A DNA stretch of 64,000 nucleotides from Azospirillum sp. B510 (GCF_000010725.1 NC_013856.1:186001-250000), one strand, 5' to 3'. Shown: positions 17,679 through 27,169, numbered from the stretch's first letter. Translations and numbers: made by a program. Notes: generated by a model not told the origin, from the letters alone.

Positions 17679-18946
17679 CAGGGCGATTCAAAGAAAGCCG
17701 TTCTTGACGGTTGCGATTGTGGCACAGCGATCTTCGGCGCATGCCATGCGGACGGCGGGGAGCGGGGCGCCGAAGAGATTGGCGATGCCCAGCATGGTGT
17801 TGCGCAGCATCGCCATGGCCTGTGGCACGGCGCCGGATCGCACCCGGCTGGCGTCTTCGCTCAAGAGGACGTCACGCCTCCAGTGCAGGCGGTTCTCGAT
17901 GCCCCAGTGGTCGCGGGCGAGCGCGAGCAGCGCCGCAGGCGAGGCGTGGTCGCGGTCCAGGCTGGTGATGACGTAGACGGTTTCGTGCGAGATCGCGCCC
18001 TTGACCTCGCGGGTCCGCTCGATGCGGCAGACCTGCGCCACGCCGGGCCAGTCGAGCGCGGGAACGACCTCGCGGCTGACGGTGATGCGGCGGGTTTCGA
18101 TGCGCCCGTGCCCCTTCTCCACGGTCTGCGCGCCCTCACGGTCCGGCGGCGGCCCGTCCAGGGCGGGAGGCGGGGGCTGGCCCTGGAACGCCGCCACCAG
18201 CTCCGGGGGGAAAAGCGTCACCGAAGGCGACGGCGAGATCGGCCATCAGCGCCGGTTGGTTGGCTTTGACGGTGAACAGATAATCGCCGCCGCCGTCGCG
18301 GATGGCTTGGCAGATGGCGCGCTGACAGAACACCGCATCCCCGGTGATTACCGCACCGCCCAGCGGCAGGCTCTTGAGCAGCGTCAGCGCGGCGGTGATC
18401 TCGTTGGCTTCGGGCGGCACCCGCAACTGGCCGATCACCGTCCCCAGCCGGCTGGCGAAGGCGGCCAGCAGATGCACGCCTTCGCTGCCATCGTGCCCGG
18501 CCGGCGCGCTGCCCTTCAGGCGCTTGCCGTCGAGCGCCACATGTCCGACCGGGCCGGAGCCGCGCGCCCATTCCCCCAACACCGCCTCGGCCGCCGTAAC
18601 GTCCAAAGCCTTGAAGAAATAGTGGTACATGGCGTGACACGGCGACCGCTCCAAGCCCAGCAGGTAAAGAGCCTCGGGCGGCAACCGTCGCCCCCAGCGA
18701 AAGATCGCCATCAGGTCGTTGGCCCCCGCCAGCATCGCCGAAAGCGCCAACATCAAAACCGATGCCAGAGGGTACTGCCGCCCCTTCCGGCCCCGGCGAT
18801 CCGGGATCGCCCCCACAACCTCCCACAACGTCCGCGGTCCACCCGTCATCGCTCCGACTCTCCGGCTCGGTTCCTGCCGATAGCCTTGTGAATCAACCGA
18901 CGACTCGCGTCACCCGAATTTCATCCACCTTCTCTGAATCGCCCTG
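17679..18946 (-). mobile_element. ISAs1-family element inserted in the IS256 transposase
   Basis: The 1268-base element is bounded by inverted repeats CAGGGCGATTCA(A/G)AGAA. It is flanked by a perfect 10-base target duplication TGCTTGAGGT (17669-17678 and 18947-18956). This fixes the insertion site within the IS256 transposase. Confidence 0.92.
17688..18849 (-). pseudogene. ISAs1-family transposase with one frameshift
   Basis: The N-terminal frame (18849 to about 18210) has RRGRKGRQYPLASVLMLAL, VALDGKRLKGS and TGDAVFCQRAI; the C-terminal frame (about 18210 to 17688) has SLDRDHASPAALLALARDHW-like and HWGIENRLHWRRDV. The switch lies at a run of six G on the plus strand (18205-18210); removing one base restores AFPPELVAAFQG. 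So the gene is broken by a one-base homopolymer gain, or the base is an assembly error. Confidence 0.88.
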
Positions 18947-19446
18947 TGCTTGAGGTAGGTGGCGTCCAGCCACAGGTAAGGCCAGTCGCCCTCCAGCGGA
19001 CGGTCGAGGAAGGCGTTGACCCGCTCGTCGATGTCTCGGCACAGCTTGGAGACCGTCGACTTCGAGATCCCCGACAGCCCCATCGCCTGGGCCAACTCGT
19101 CAACGCGGCGGGTCGAGACACCGCCGATCCAGGCTTCCTGGATCACCGCCACCAGGGCTTTCTCGCTGGTCTTGCGGGCTTCGAGAAAGGGGGGGAAGTA
19201 ACTGCCCTGACGCAGCTTGGGGATGCGCAGGTTCAGCGTGCCCAGGCGCGTATCCAGCGCCCGGTCGCGGTAGCCGTTGCGGTAGGTCTGCCGCTCGGCG
19301 CTCCGTTCGTGACGCCCGGCGCCGATCTGGCCTTCGACGTCGGCTTCCATCAGCATCTGCAGCACCGTCTCGGCGACGGCGCGCAGAAAATCGCTGTCGC
19401 CGGCCTTCTGGAGCAGGTCTGCCAGTGCCATACTGTCCTCGGTCAT
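18947..19446 (-). pseudogene. IS256-family transposase, N-terminal part
   Basis: The frame begins MTEDSMALADLLQKAGDSDF and contains GAGRHERSAERQTYRNGYRD, LRIPKLRQGSYFP and KSTVSKLCRDIDERV, then stops soon after DATYLK where ISAs1 begins. It pairs with the C-terminal part at 16960-17678. Confidence 0.88.
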
Positions 19447-19533
19447 TGGGGTGGTCCTTCGGGCAAGAGGAAGTGTCGCAACTCCACTCTAGCCGACCGG
19501 CCTAATGACCACCTCTTTCGCGCAAGCCGCCGC

Positions 19534-19561
19534 CTGGGGGTGGGGCATACCCCACCCCCAG
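19534..19561. repeat. Perfect 12-base inverted repeat
   Basis: Arms CTGGGGGTGGGG (19534-19545) and CCCCACCCCCAG (19550-19561) surround a CATA loop. It lies in the 90-base piece between the IS256 right end and the IS21 left end. Neither element clearly needs it; it could be the end of a lost element or a strong cruciform. Confidence 0.7.
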
Positions 19562-19668
19562 GGCGATCACCAAATTTCCACCACGTTCGCGGACACTATC
19601 CTCATGTAAAGGCCGAAAGAAGTTTCCCCAGAACGGTCGGTCGAAAAATCCCCAGATGGTTTGAAGGG

Positions 19669-20541
19669 CTATGGATTGGCTTCGGTGTCGGCGCTCCTTG
19701 CTTTTGGTGGACGGCCTCGGCGCCGGAGCGCCGGTGATGGGGCGGTGATCGGCCTGCTGCGGTTTTTGTCCGGGATCAGTTCGGCATGGCGGCGCAGGCG
19801 GTAGCTGGCGCCTTCGATCTGCACCACCACAGCATGGTGCAGCAGGCGGTCCAGCAGGGCGGAAGCGACGACGGTGCCGCCGAAGACATCGCCCCATTCG
19901 GAAAAGCCGCGGTTGGAGGTCAGGATCATGGCGCCGCGTTCATAGCGGGCGTTGACGAGCTGGAAGAACAGGTTGCCGCCGCCGGGGATCACCGGCAGGT
20001 AGCCGATCTCGTCGACGATCAGCAGCTGTGGCCGGCACAGGAAGCGCAGACGTTCCCGCAAAGTCCCTTCACGTTCGGCCTTGGCCAGCGAGCTTACGAT
20101 GTCGGCCAGGGTGGCGAAGTAGACCGAGCGGCCGGCCTTGACGGCCTCCACCCCCAGAGCGAGCGCCAGGTGCGTCTTGCCGCAGCCGGGTTGGCCGAGG
20201 AAATGGACCACCTCGTGCCGGTCGACGAAGTCGAGTTGCGCCAAGGTCATGATCCGATCGCGATCGAGCGAGGGTTGGAAGGAGAAGTCGAAGCCGGTGA
20301 GCGTCTTGATGGAGAGAAGCCGGCCCATCTTCAGGGCCGCCTTGATGCGGCGTCCCTCGCGCAACGTCAGTTCCTCGCCCAGCAGGGCGTCGATGGCCTC
20401 CAGAGCGGAGAGTTCGCCGCGTTCCAGCCGGCGCAGGATGTGCTCCAGCGCTTCCAAGGCGCGCGGCATCTTCAGCCCAACCAGATATTGGCGAATGCGG
20501 TCGAGGGTGGCGGGGCCGGCTTCCAGCGACGTGGTGCTCAT
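19669..20541 (-). CDS. istB: IstB-type ATPase helper of transposition
   Basis: A 290-residue AAA+ protein: Walker A is FLGQPGCGKTHLA, Walker B LLIVDEIGYLP, with SNRGFSEWGDVFGG sensor region. It helps the IstA transposase choose and engage target DNA. Its ATG shares one base with the istA stop (TGATG), so translation is coupled. The C-terminus is a basic tail. Confidence 0.95.
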   Translation of the reverse strand: MSTTSLEAGPATLDRIRQYLVGLKMPRALEALEHILRRLERGELSALEAIDALLGEELTLREGRRIKAALKMGRLLSIKTLTGFDFSFQPSLDRDRIMTLAQLDFVDRHEVVHFLGQPGCGKTHLALALGVEAVKAGRSVYFATLADIVSSLAKAEREGTLRERLRFLCRPQLLIVDEIGYLPVIPGGGNLFFQLVNARYERGAMILTSNRGFSEWGDVFGGTVVASALLDRLLHHAVVVQIEGASYRLRRHAELIPDKNRSRPITAPSPALRRRGRPPKARSADTEANP

Positions 20542-21857
20542 CACGGGCTCCCCGGCTGGTTGGCCAAATGGCGGCCGATGGTGTCGTAGATGGCCAGCGA
20601 GCGGGGCGTGACGGTGCCGCCCTGCAGCGGAGGTGCCGGGGGCGGGGCAACCTCCCTGGGCGTCTGGCTGTTGGGCGGTGGAGGCTGGGTCCGATGGCCG
20701 GTGGCAATGCGCCGCTGGCCTCGTCCTTCCAGCGCCGGGTGGGATGCGACGGCTATGCCGTTCTCCAGGATGGTGACGGTGCCGGCGGTGACCTGCACCT
20801 CCACCGTCCGCCGGCGGGTGCAATCCGGCACGGAGTAGAGGTTGCCGCCGACCGACACCATGCCGTCGCGGGTGACACGGCGCTCCAGGGCCAGCACGCT
20901 GTTGAAGGGGCCGGCCGGCAGCGGCTTGAGGTGGGGGCGCTCCTCGGCGAAATGCTCGGCGACGATGCGCTGGGTGGTGGCGTGCCGACGGCGGTTGGCG
21001 AGTTGATCCAGCCACTGGGTGAACTGGATGTTCAGGTCCTCGAGATTGCGGAAGCTGCGGGCCAGGAAGAAGTCCTCACGCACATAGCGGAACGGCCGTT
21101 CGACTTTGCCCTTGGTTTTGGCGCGGTACGGCTTGCAGGCCTTCGGCAGGAAACCGTAGTGGCTGGCCAGGGAGAGGAGCTTGGGATTGTAGGCGATCCC
21201 CTGGGTCGGCTGATCGGGGTCTTCGATCTCGCCCAGCACGGCGGTTTTCATGCGATCGTAGAGGATCTGTTCCGGCACGCCGCCGAAGCTGTCGAAGGCG
21301 GCGATGTGGCAGCGGAGCACGGTTTGCAGGTCCTGGCGGGCGACGAAGCGGGCCCACATCATGCGGCTGTGGCCGAGCACCATGGAGAACAGCCAGACGA
21401 TCCGCTCCACCTCGGGCTCGTCGGTGAAGGTCGTCTTGAAGAAGGCGAAATCGACCTGGGCCTGCTTGCCGGGCGGCGTCTCGAAGCGACGCTCGAAGGA
21501 CGGTGACGGGGTAGGACGGATGGCGCGGACCACGGCTTTCAGGATGGTATAGCCGCCGCTGTAACCGCGCTCCTTGAGTTCCCGCAGCAGGCGGCGGGCG
21601 CTGAGATCAGGAAAGCCCTGTAGGCGTTCGCGCAGATAGGGCTCGAAAGGCGTGAGCAGCGTCGGCCGAGCCGGCCGAGGGGTGTAGGCCGGCGCCTCCA
21701 GTCCGCGGGCGATGTATTTGCGGATGGTCTTGCGATCCAGGCCGGTGCGGCGTGAGATCGCCGACACCGACAGGCCCTCGCGGGCGAGATCGAGAATCAT
21801 GACGAGTTCCCCAAGTCTGACCACCTGTGCCCTCCCTCCGCCTCGGAGGGTGATCAT
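20541..21857 (-). CDS. istA: IstA-type transposase
   Basis: A 438-residue DDE transposase with an N-terminal HTH (LSVSAISRRTGLDRKTIRKY), the first Asp in KQAQVDFAFFKT, the second in ILYDRMKTAV and Glu in GKVERPFRYVRE. It appears intact, so element A may still be active. Its gene has IstB directly downstream. Confidence 0.95.
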   Translation of the reverse strand: MITLRGGGRAQVVRLGELVMILDLAREGLSVSAISRRTGLDRKTIRKYIARGLEAPAYTPRPARPTLLTPFEPYLRERLQGFPDLSARRLLRELKERGYSGGYTILKAVVRAIRPTPSPSFERRFETPPGKQAQVDFAFFKTTFTDEPEVERIVWLFSMVLGHSRMMWARFVARQDLQTVLRCHIAAFDSFGGVPEQILYDRMKTAVLGEIEDPDQPTQGIAYNPKLLSLASHYGFLPKACKPYRAKTKGKVERPFRYVREDFFLARSFRNLEDLNIQFTQWLDQLANRRRHATTQRIVAEHFAEERPHLKPLPAGPFNSVLALERRVTRDGMVSVGGNLYSVPDCTRRRTVEVQVTAGTVTILENGIAVASHPALEGRGQRRIATGHRTQPPPPNSQTPREVAPPPAPPLQGGTVTPRSLAIYDTIGRHLANQPGSP

Positions 21858-22099
21858 GGGCGATGAGCGGCCGCAGGGCTCCGGGGCGTACGCCCCGGAG
21901 CCCTGCCGTTGCGTCAGCCTGGGGAATTTTCAGCCGCCCTTTCTGGGGAGTATCCAATCGGCACTGACACCTCAATGACGATGTGGGTAATTAGCCGGGA
22001 AAATTCATGAGGGTTGGCGGGTGTAGCGGCATCCGTTGAGCGGCCGTAGGATTTGGGTGCTGACGCCAACTCCTGCCGTTTCCGGAGCGCCCACCCGCC

Positions 22100-22954
22100 A
22101 TGGTTGATCATACCCTGCCGCTGCCCGGCCTGTCACCCGTTGCTGGAAAGCCGGTGATCGGGCGCTTTGATGGCGGCCGCCTGTCCTCCGATGGCGGGCT
22201 GCTGGTGCTGCGGGAGGTGGCGAAGCGGCTGCGGATTGCCGATCGGCTGGCCGCCTGTATTGAGGACCCGCGCGATCCAACGCGCACCGTGCATTCGCTG
22301 GCCGACATCATCGGCTTTCGCCTGCTGGCCATCGCGGCGGGCTACGAGGACGGCAACGACGCCGGCAGCCTACGCTCCGACCCGCTGTTCAAGATGGCCC
22401 TGGAACGCCTGCCGTCCGAGCGTGACCTTTGCTCGCAAGCCACCATCTCGCGCCTGGAGAACCTGCCGGATACCCGCGCACTGCTGCGCATGGGCCGAGC
22501 CATGGTCGATCTCTACTGCGCGTCCTTTCGCCAGGTGCCCAAGCGCATCGTGCTGGATGTAGACGACACCTTCGACACGGTGCATGGCGGTCAGCAGTTG
22601 CGCCTGTTCAACGCCCATTATGACGAGTACGGCTTCCAGCCCATCGTTGTCTTCGACGGCAACGGCCGCTTTGTCACCGCTGTGCTGCGCCCAGCCAAGC
22701 GGCCCAAGGGGACGGAGATCCGGACCTTCCTGCGTCGCCTGCTCCGCGCCATTCGGGCAAACTGGCCCAAGACCGAGATCCTGCTGCGCGCCGACGGCCA
22801 TTACGCCTGCCCGGAGGTGCTGGACTGGTGCGAGGCGGAGGGGCTCGACTACGTGCTCGGTCTGCCGACCAGCAGCACACTGCGCCGTCACGTTACCACG
22901 CTGGAGGCCAGCACCGCGGCGCGCTTCCAGGCCATGCCCGGAGCCGACAAGGTG
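22100..22954 (+). pseudogene. IS1380-family transposase, N-terminal part
   Basis: The frame opens MVDHTLPLPGLSPVAGKPVI and contains FDGGRLSSDGGLLVL, CIEDPRDPTRTVHSL, the Asp-bearing VLDVDDTFDTVHGGQQ and LLRADGHYACPEVLDW. It breaks after GADKV at the 8-base duplication ACAAGGTG where IS66 starts. Confidence 0.9.
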
Positions 22955-23006
22955 GTATCCCTCCGCCGAGCGCCGCCTTGTGACCGAGCGGGGAAGCTGA
23001 ATCATT

Positions 23007-23435
23007 GTGCCTGTCCCTATGGCTATCCCTATGGCAGTCCCTATGACTATCCAACGCGTCGAGGTGATCACGGGCCAGGAGCGGCGGCGGCAGTTCAGCG
23101 ACGAGGAGAAGCTGCGGCTGGTCGAAGAGGCGTTCCAGCCGGGCGTCAAGGCGACCGAAGTCGCCCGGCGCCTGGGCGTGGACGTCAGCCTGCTGTACCG
23201 CTGGCGCCGCCAGTTCTTCGGTCAGCAGCCCCGGCTGCCCGCCTTCATGCCGATCACCGTCGCCACCGACGCTCCGGCACCGGAGGAGGTGGCAGAGCCG
23301 ACAGCGGCGCCAGCGGCCCCACCAGCCGGTCTCATCGAGGTCGAATTCGCGACGGCGCGCTTGCGCATCACCGGCCCGGTCGATCCGGCCCTGGTCGGCA
23401 CGGTGATCGCCGCGCTGTCGGGACGGTCGGCATGA
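23007..23435 (+). CDS. tnpA: IS66 accessory protein TnpA
   Basis: A 142-residue protein with an IS3/IS911-like HTH: RRRQFSDEEKLRLVEEAF, then GVKATEVARRLGVDVSLLYR and WRRQFFG. It is the first gene of the IS66 set. The N-terminus has a VPMAIPM-rich repeat from a short tandem DNA repeat (about 23008-23050), so the true start may be the third or fourth ATG. Confidence 0.88.
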   Translation: MPVPMAIPMAVPMTIQRVEVITGQERRRQFSDEEKLRLVEEAFQPGVKATEVARRLGVDVSLLYRWRRQFFGQQPRLPAFMPITVATDAPAPEEVAEPTAAPAAPPAGLIEVEFATARLRITGPVDPALVGTVIAALSGRSA

Positions 23436-23779
23436 TCCCGGTCCCCTCGGGCGTTCGGGTCTGGCTGGCGGGCGGGGTCACCGACATGCGCTGCGGGATG
23501 AACTCTCTGGCGCTGAAGGTCCAGGAGGGTCTTGGCCGCGATCCCCATGCCGGCGATTTATACGTCTTCCGTGGACGTCGCGGTGACATGGTGAAGTGCC
23601 TGTGGCATGACGGGCTCGGCATGTCGCTGTACGCCAAGAGGCTTGAACGGGGCCGTTTCATCTGGCCCAGCCCGGCCAGCGGAGCCGTGGCCATTTCCGC
23701 GTCCCAGTTCGCGTATCTGCTCGACGCCATCGACTGGCGCAATCCGCAGCAGACTTGGAGACCGCGCTCGGCCGGATAG
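23432..23779 (+). CDS. tnpB: IS66 Orf2 family protein TnpB
   Basis: A 115-residue protein typical of IS66 Orf2: MIPVPSGVRVWLAGGVTDMR, GLGRDPHAGDLYVFRGRRGD and KCLWHDGLGMSLYAKRLERG. The ATG overlaps the tnpA stop by four bases. Its role is required for IS66 transposition but the mechanism is not well known. Confidence 0.92.
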   Translation: MIPVPSGVRVWLAGGVTDMRCGMNSLALKVQEGLGRDPHAGDLYVFRGRRGDMVKCLWHDGLGMSLYAKRLERGRFIWPSPASGAVAISASQFAYLLDAIDWRNPQQTWRPRSAG

Positions 23780-23861
23780 GCTGCGGCACAGTGAATCAAC
23801 CCGCCGCTCTCCGGCGGGAAGAACGAGGATCGGTGCGGGTTTCCGGGTACAATCCGGCCCC

Positions 23862-25506
23862 ATGGACGCCCTGCCCGACACCATCGACGCCCTGCGCGCC
23901 GCGCTGATCGAAGCGCGTGGCCGGGCTGCGTTGGCCGAGGCGGACGCCGCCCAGGCGCGGGCCGAACGGTCCGGCGACCAGGCGCTGATCGCCACCCTGA
24001 AGCTCCAGATCGAGAAGCTCCAGCGCGACCTCTACGGCCGGCGCTCCGAACGGACCTCCCGACTGCTCGGCCAGCTCGAATTCCAGTTGGAGGAGGCGCA
24101 GGCAAGCGTCGGCGAGGACGATCTGGCGGCGGAACAGGTGGCCGAGGCGACCGGCGCGGCCCGCATCACCCGCAAGGCGCCGTCGCGCAAGCCGTTCCCG
24201 GCGCACCTGCCGCGCGAGCGCGTCGTGATCCCGGCGCCGGCGGTGTGCCCATGCTGCGGCTCGACCCGGCTGTGCAAGCTGGGTGAAAGCGTGACCGAGA
24301 CGGCCGAGCGCATTCCCGCGCGGTGGAAAATCATCCAGACGGTGCGCGAGAAATTCTCCTGCCGGGACTGCGAGACGATCAGCCAGCCGCCGGCACCGTT
24401 CCACACCACGCCGCGCGGCTGGGCGGGGCCGAACCTGCTGGCCACGCTGCTGTTCGAGAAGTTCGGCCAGCATCAGCCGCTGAACCGCCAGTGCGAGCGC
24501 TTCGCCAAGGAGGGCATGGAGATCAGCCTGTCCACCGCGGCCGACCAGGTGGGGGCGGCCTGCGGCGTGCTGAAGCCGCTGCTCGACCGGCTCGCAGCGC
24601 ATGTGCTGGCGGCGGAGCGGTTGCACGGCGAGCCCGAAGGGCCAGCGAAGCTACGACACGACCGTGCCGGTGCTGGCGAAGGGCAAGACCGACACCGGCC
24701 GCATCTGGGTCTATGTGCGCGACGATCGCCCCTTCGCGGGCGCGGCGGCACCGGCGGCGCTGTTCCACTACTCCCGCGACCGTGGCGGCGGGCATCCCGA
24801 GGCACATCTGGCCGGTTGGGCCGGAGTGCTGCAGGCCGACGCCTATGCCGGATACAACCGCCTCTACGACGCGAGCCGCCAGCCGGAGCCCGTGGCCGAG
24901 GTCCTGTGTTGGGCGCACGCGCGTCGGAAATTCTTCGAACTCGCCGATATCGCCGCCAACAAGCGGCGCGGCAAGGGGGCGCCCCCGATTTCTCCGCTGG
25001 CGCTGGAGGCGGTGCGGCGCATCGACCCGCTGTTCGACATCGAGCGCGAAGCCCTCGGGCGCTCGGCAGCCGACCGTCTGGCGGTGCGCACAGAGCTGTC
25101 CAAGCCCCAGGTCGAGGAACTGGAAAACTGGATGCGAACGGCCCGGGCCGGGATGTCGAAGCACGCGCCGGTGGCCAAGGCGATGGACTACATGCTGACC
25201 CGCTGGGAAGGCTTCACCCGCTTCCTGCGTGACGGACGGGTCTGCCTGACCAACAATGCTGCCGAACGAGCGTTGCGTGGAATCGCCCTTGGCAGGAAGG
25301 CATGGCTATTCTGCGGATCGGATCGAGGCGGGCAGCGCGCCGCCGCCATGTACAGCCTGATCGTGACGGCAAAGATGAACGACATCGATCCCCAGGCGTG
25401 GCTGGCCGACGTCCTGGCCCGCATCAACGATCTGCCGCAGACCAAGCTGCACGAACTGCTGCCCTGGGAATGGAAGCGGCTGCACGAGGCGACCACGGCG
25501 ATCTGA
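23862..25506 (+). pseudogene. tnpC: IS66 transposase TnpC, frameshifted
   Basis: The first frame has a coiled coil (IATLKLQIEKLQRDLYGRRS), the zinc-ribbon CPCCGSTRLC, and GWAGPNLLATLLFEKFGQHQ; the second, from about 24650, has TTVPVLAKGKTDTGRIWVYV, QADAYAGYNRLY, CWAHARRKFFE and the Glu region LTNNAAERALRGIALGRK. Between HG (24627) and DTTVPVL an extra segment of roughly 22-25 bases including GCCCGAAGGGC shifts the frame. So this copy is likely not self-mobile. Confidence 0.9.
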
Positions 25507-25512
25507 GGAACC

Positions 25513-25725
25513 ATGGCCAGAACCCGCAACCTCGTGACCATGGAGCGCGTCGCCGAGATCCTCGGCGAGGACGTCGAATGGCTGATCGACATTGCCATCG
25601 AGCTGGAGCCGGAGGACGGTTGCCTGGCCGTGTTCGGCCCAGGCGAGCAGTGGTTCCATGCCCTGACCGAAGATGGCGTCGAAAGCCTTAAGGAACTCAT
25701 CCAAATCCACCGAGCAGCACGCTGA
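25513..25725 (+). CDS. Small passenger protein of the IS66 element
   Basis: A 70-residue acidic protein (starting MARTRNLVTMERVAEILGED) six bases after tnpC, inside the element. I recall similar short frames after tnpC in some IS66 elements but know no function. It has a possible HTH-like N-terminus and no membrane segment. Confidence 0.6.
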   Translation: MARTRNLVTMERVAEILGEDVEWLIDIAIELEPEDGCLAVFGPGEQWFHALTEDGVESLKELIQIHRAAR

Positions 25726-25773
25726 ACGATTCGATCCGCACCCGCGTCACTCACCGGATGCGTACACAAGGTG

Positions 25774-26259
25774 CGCCGCTTCAAGGAATTCTATGACGGG
25801 GCCAGCACCTGGAGCCGGGTCCGCCGCATCGTCGCGCGCGTCGAGGCAGGAGACCAGGGCACCGACAGCCGCTTCATCGTCACCAACCTACGCCACGGCA
25901 CGGGTCGCTGGCTGTATGCCGGCCTGTATTGCGCGAGGGGACAGGCGGAAAATCATATAAAAGCCTGGAAATCCCACCTTGCCGCAGACCGGACCTCCTG
26001 CACCAAGGCGACGGCCAACCAGTTCCGCCTGTTCCTGCACGCCGGGGCGTACTGGCTACTGTGGAGCCTGCGCTCGCTGATGCCGAAACGCTCCCGCTGG
26101 CGCACGGTGCAATTCGACACCTTGCGGCTGCGCTTGGTGAAGATCGCCGCGCGTATCGTGGAGATGAAGACGCAGATCAAGGTGCACCTGCCGACCAGCG
26201 CGCCTGATCAGGCGATCATCCACCTCGCCCTCGGCCGCATGCCCCGGCTCATCTGCTGA
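25774..26259 (+). pseudogene. IS1380-family transposase, C-terminal part
   Basis: It continues RRFKEFYDGASTWSRVRRIV, then RFIVTNL, LYCARGQAENHIKAWK (the Glu of the catalytic triad) and SHLAADRTSCTKATANQFRL. The joined GADKV-RRFKEF matches the equivalent GEADKVRRFGEF of IS1380 copy B. Confidence 0.9.
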
Positions 26260-26433
26260 GCACCGGGGCAGCGTGCCCCAGCCGTCACCCAATCCCCTCC
26301 ACCACCAACTCCGACACCGTCACGCCGCCGTCAGCGCGGCGGCCGACGACGCGCGCCCATACAGCCCAACGTTGATCATCTCAACGCGGCGACCAGACCG
26401 CTCGCCACCCTGGTGAATAAAGGCGGTTAGTAG

Positions 26434-26450
26434 GCTCAGCGGATGCTTAC
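26434..26450 (+). repeat. 17-base direct repeat, first copy (IS66-type end)
   Basis: GCTCAGCGGATGCTTAC occurs here and again at 27017-27033. Read inverted it is GTAAGCATCCGCTGAGC, like the GTAAGC start of many IS66-family ends. The two copies flank the right IS3 remnant and suggest a vanished IS66-type element. Confidence 0.55.
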
Positions 26451-26981
26451 CGCTGTTCGAGGAGACGCTGGCCAAGAACGCCGTCCCACCAGGCCAGTTG
26501 ACCCTGCACGCCGATCGTGGCGGCCCGATGAAGGCCAAGGCCACCGCTCTCCTGCTCGCCGACCTCGGCGTCACCAAATCGCACAGCCGACCCAACACCT
26601 CCAACGACAACCCGTTCTCGGAGGCCCACTTCAAGACCCTGAAATATCAGCCGCAATTCCCCAAGCGCTTCGGCTCGATCGAGGATGCCAGGGCCTTCTG
26701 CCGGGACTTCTTCACCTGGTACAACCGGGATCACCACCATGCCGGCATCGGCCTGATGACCCCAGACCAAGTCCATTACGGCCAAGCCGACGCCGTCCAT
26801 GCCGCCCGCCAGCAAACCCTCGACCGTGCCTTTCGCCGCACACCGGAGCGTTTCGTTCGCAAAGCGCCTCAACCACCCGCAAAGCCAATCGAAGTCTGGA
26901 TCAATCCGCCGCAAAAGCCGGAGAGCATCCAAGCCTAATTCATAACTCCGGCTGTCTCACAGTCGTTGACACGTTCCGGGC
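26451..26981 (+). mobile_element. IS3-family remnant, right copy (3' part of transposase)
   Basis: The plus frame encodes LFEETLAKNAVPPGQLTLHA, then RPNTSNDNPFSEAHFKTLKY, FGSIEDARAFCRDFF and ends PPQKPESIQA at 26938: the Asp-to-Glu part of an IS3 OrfB integrase core. The N-terminal half is missing. The terminal segment to about 26981 is the mirror image of the left copy at 16654. Confidence 0.88.
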
Positions 26982-27016
26982 AATCCGCGAGCAGACGAAA
27001 GCAGCCTGACCGTGGC

Positions 27017-27033
27017 GCTCAGCGGATGCTTAC
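27017..27033 (+). repeat. 17-base direct repeat, second copy (IS66-type end)
   Basis: This is the same 17 bases as at 26434-26450. It is followed at once by the dyad at 27034. Confidence 0.55.
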
Positions 27034-27081
27034 GGACCACGCCTCGCCCGACGCAGCCATTCGACGGGGGAGGCGTGGTCC
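27034..27081. repeat. 12-base inverted repeat downstream of the ACAD operon
   Basis: GGACCACGCCTC (27034-27045) pairs with GAGGCGTGGTCC (27070-27081) around a 24-base loop. It lies 89 bases beyond the ACAD stop at 27170 and could stop transcription of that operon, but has no T run. It directly abuts an IS66-type end. Confidence 0.55.
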
Positions 27082-27169
27082 TGACGAATTTTCGCGTGGC
27101 AATCCAGAGGTGGGCGTCCATCCGATGCCGTCAACGAGCATTGGATGGATGCCGGAACGCTCTTTGTCT

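Larger units (their letters stand above)
16944..19517 (-). mobile_element. IS256-family element, interrupted by ISAs1
   Basis: The two ends carry similar GAGGTGG(C/T)CATT sequences in inverted orientation (16946 and 19504-19515). The Mutator-type transposase is split at the ISAs1 insertion: N-terminal part 18947-19446, C-terminal part 16960-17678. The exact outer boundaries are approximate and I see no clear target duplication. Confidence 0.75.
19605..21969 (-). mobile_element. IS21-family element A
   Basis: The 2365-base element has ends TGTAAAGGCCGA and TGTCAGTGCCGA, each followed by two TCCCCAG repeats with matching spacing, the multiple terminal repeats of IS21. A 5-base target duplication CCTCA flanks it (19600-19604 and 21970-21974). 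It contains istA and istB in order, both intact. Confidence 0.92.
22955..25765 (+). mobile_element. IS66-family element inserted in IS1380 A
   Basis: The 2811-base element begins GTATCC and ends (inverted) GTACGC, with ends sharing GTA-N4-TCCG-N2-GAG. It is flanked by the 8-base duplication ACAAGGTG (22947-22954 and 25766-25773), the size known for IS66. It carries tnpA, tnpB, a frameshifted tnpC and a small extra gene. Confidence 0.93.
21991..26430 (+). mobile_element. IS1380-family element A, interrupted by IS66
   Basis: The left end TTAGCCGGGAAAATTCATGA and the right end (read inverted, near 26430) share an ATTCA-N-AGGGT pattern at the same distance. The single transposase gene is split by IS66 at 22955-25765. 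The exact outer ends are estimated from this imperfect inverted repeat. Confidence 0.75.

Noticed and set aside
23008..23050. A longer N-terminus of TnpA with a VPMAIPM repeat
   Set aside because: The repeated ATG-bearing codons come from a short tandem DNA repeat just inside the IS66 end; the conserved part starts later, so the extra residues are probably not native.
16654..26981. An intact composite transposon bounded by IS3 copies
   Set aside because: Both IS3 copies lack their 5' part and transposase N-terminus, and there is no matching target duplication outside them. It is a stack of insertions, not a mobile unit.
27034..27081. A standard rho-independent terminator for the ACAD operon
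   Set aside because: The arms are perfect but the loop is 24 bases and no T run follows on the minus strand, so I list it only as an inverted repeat.
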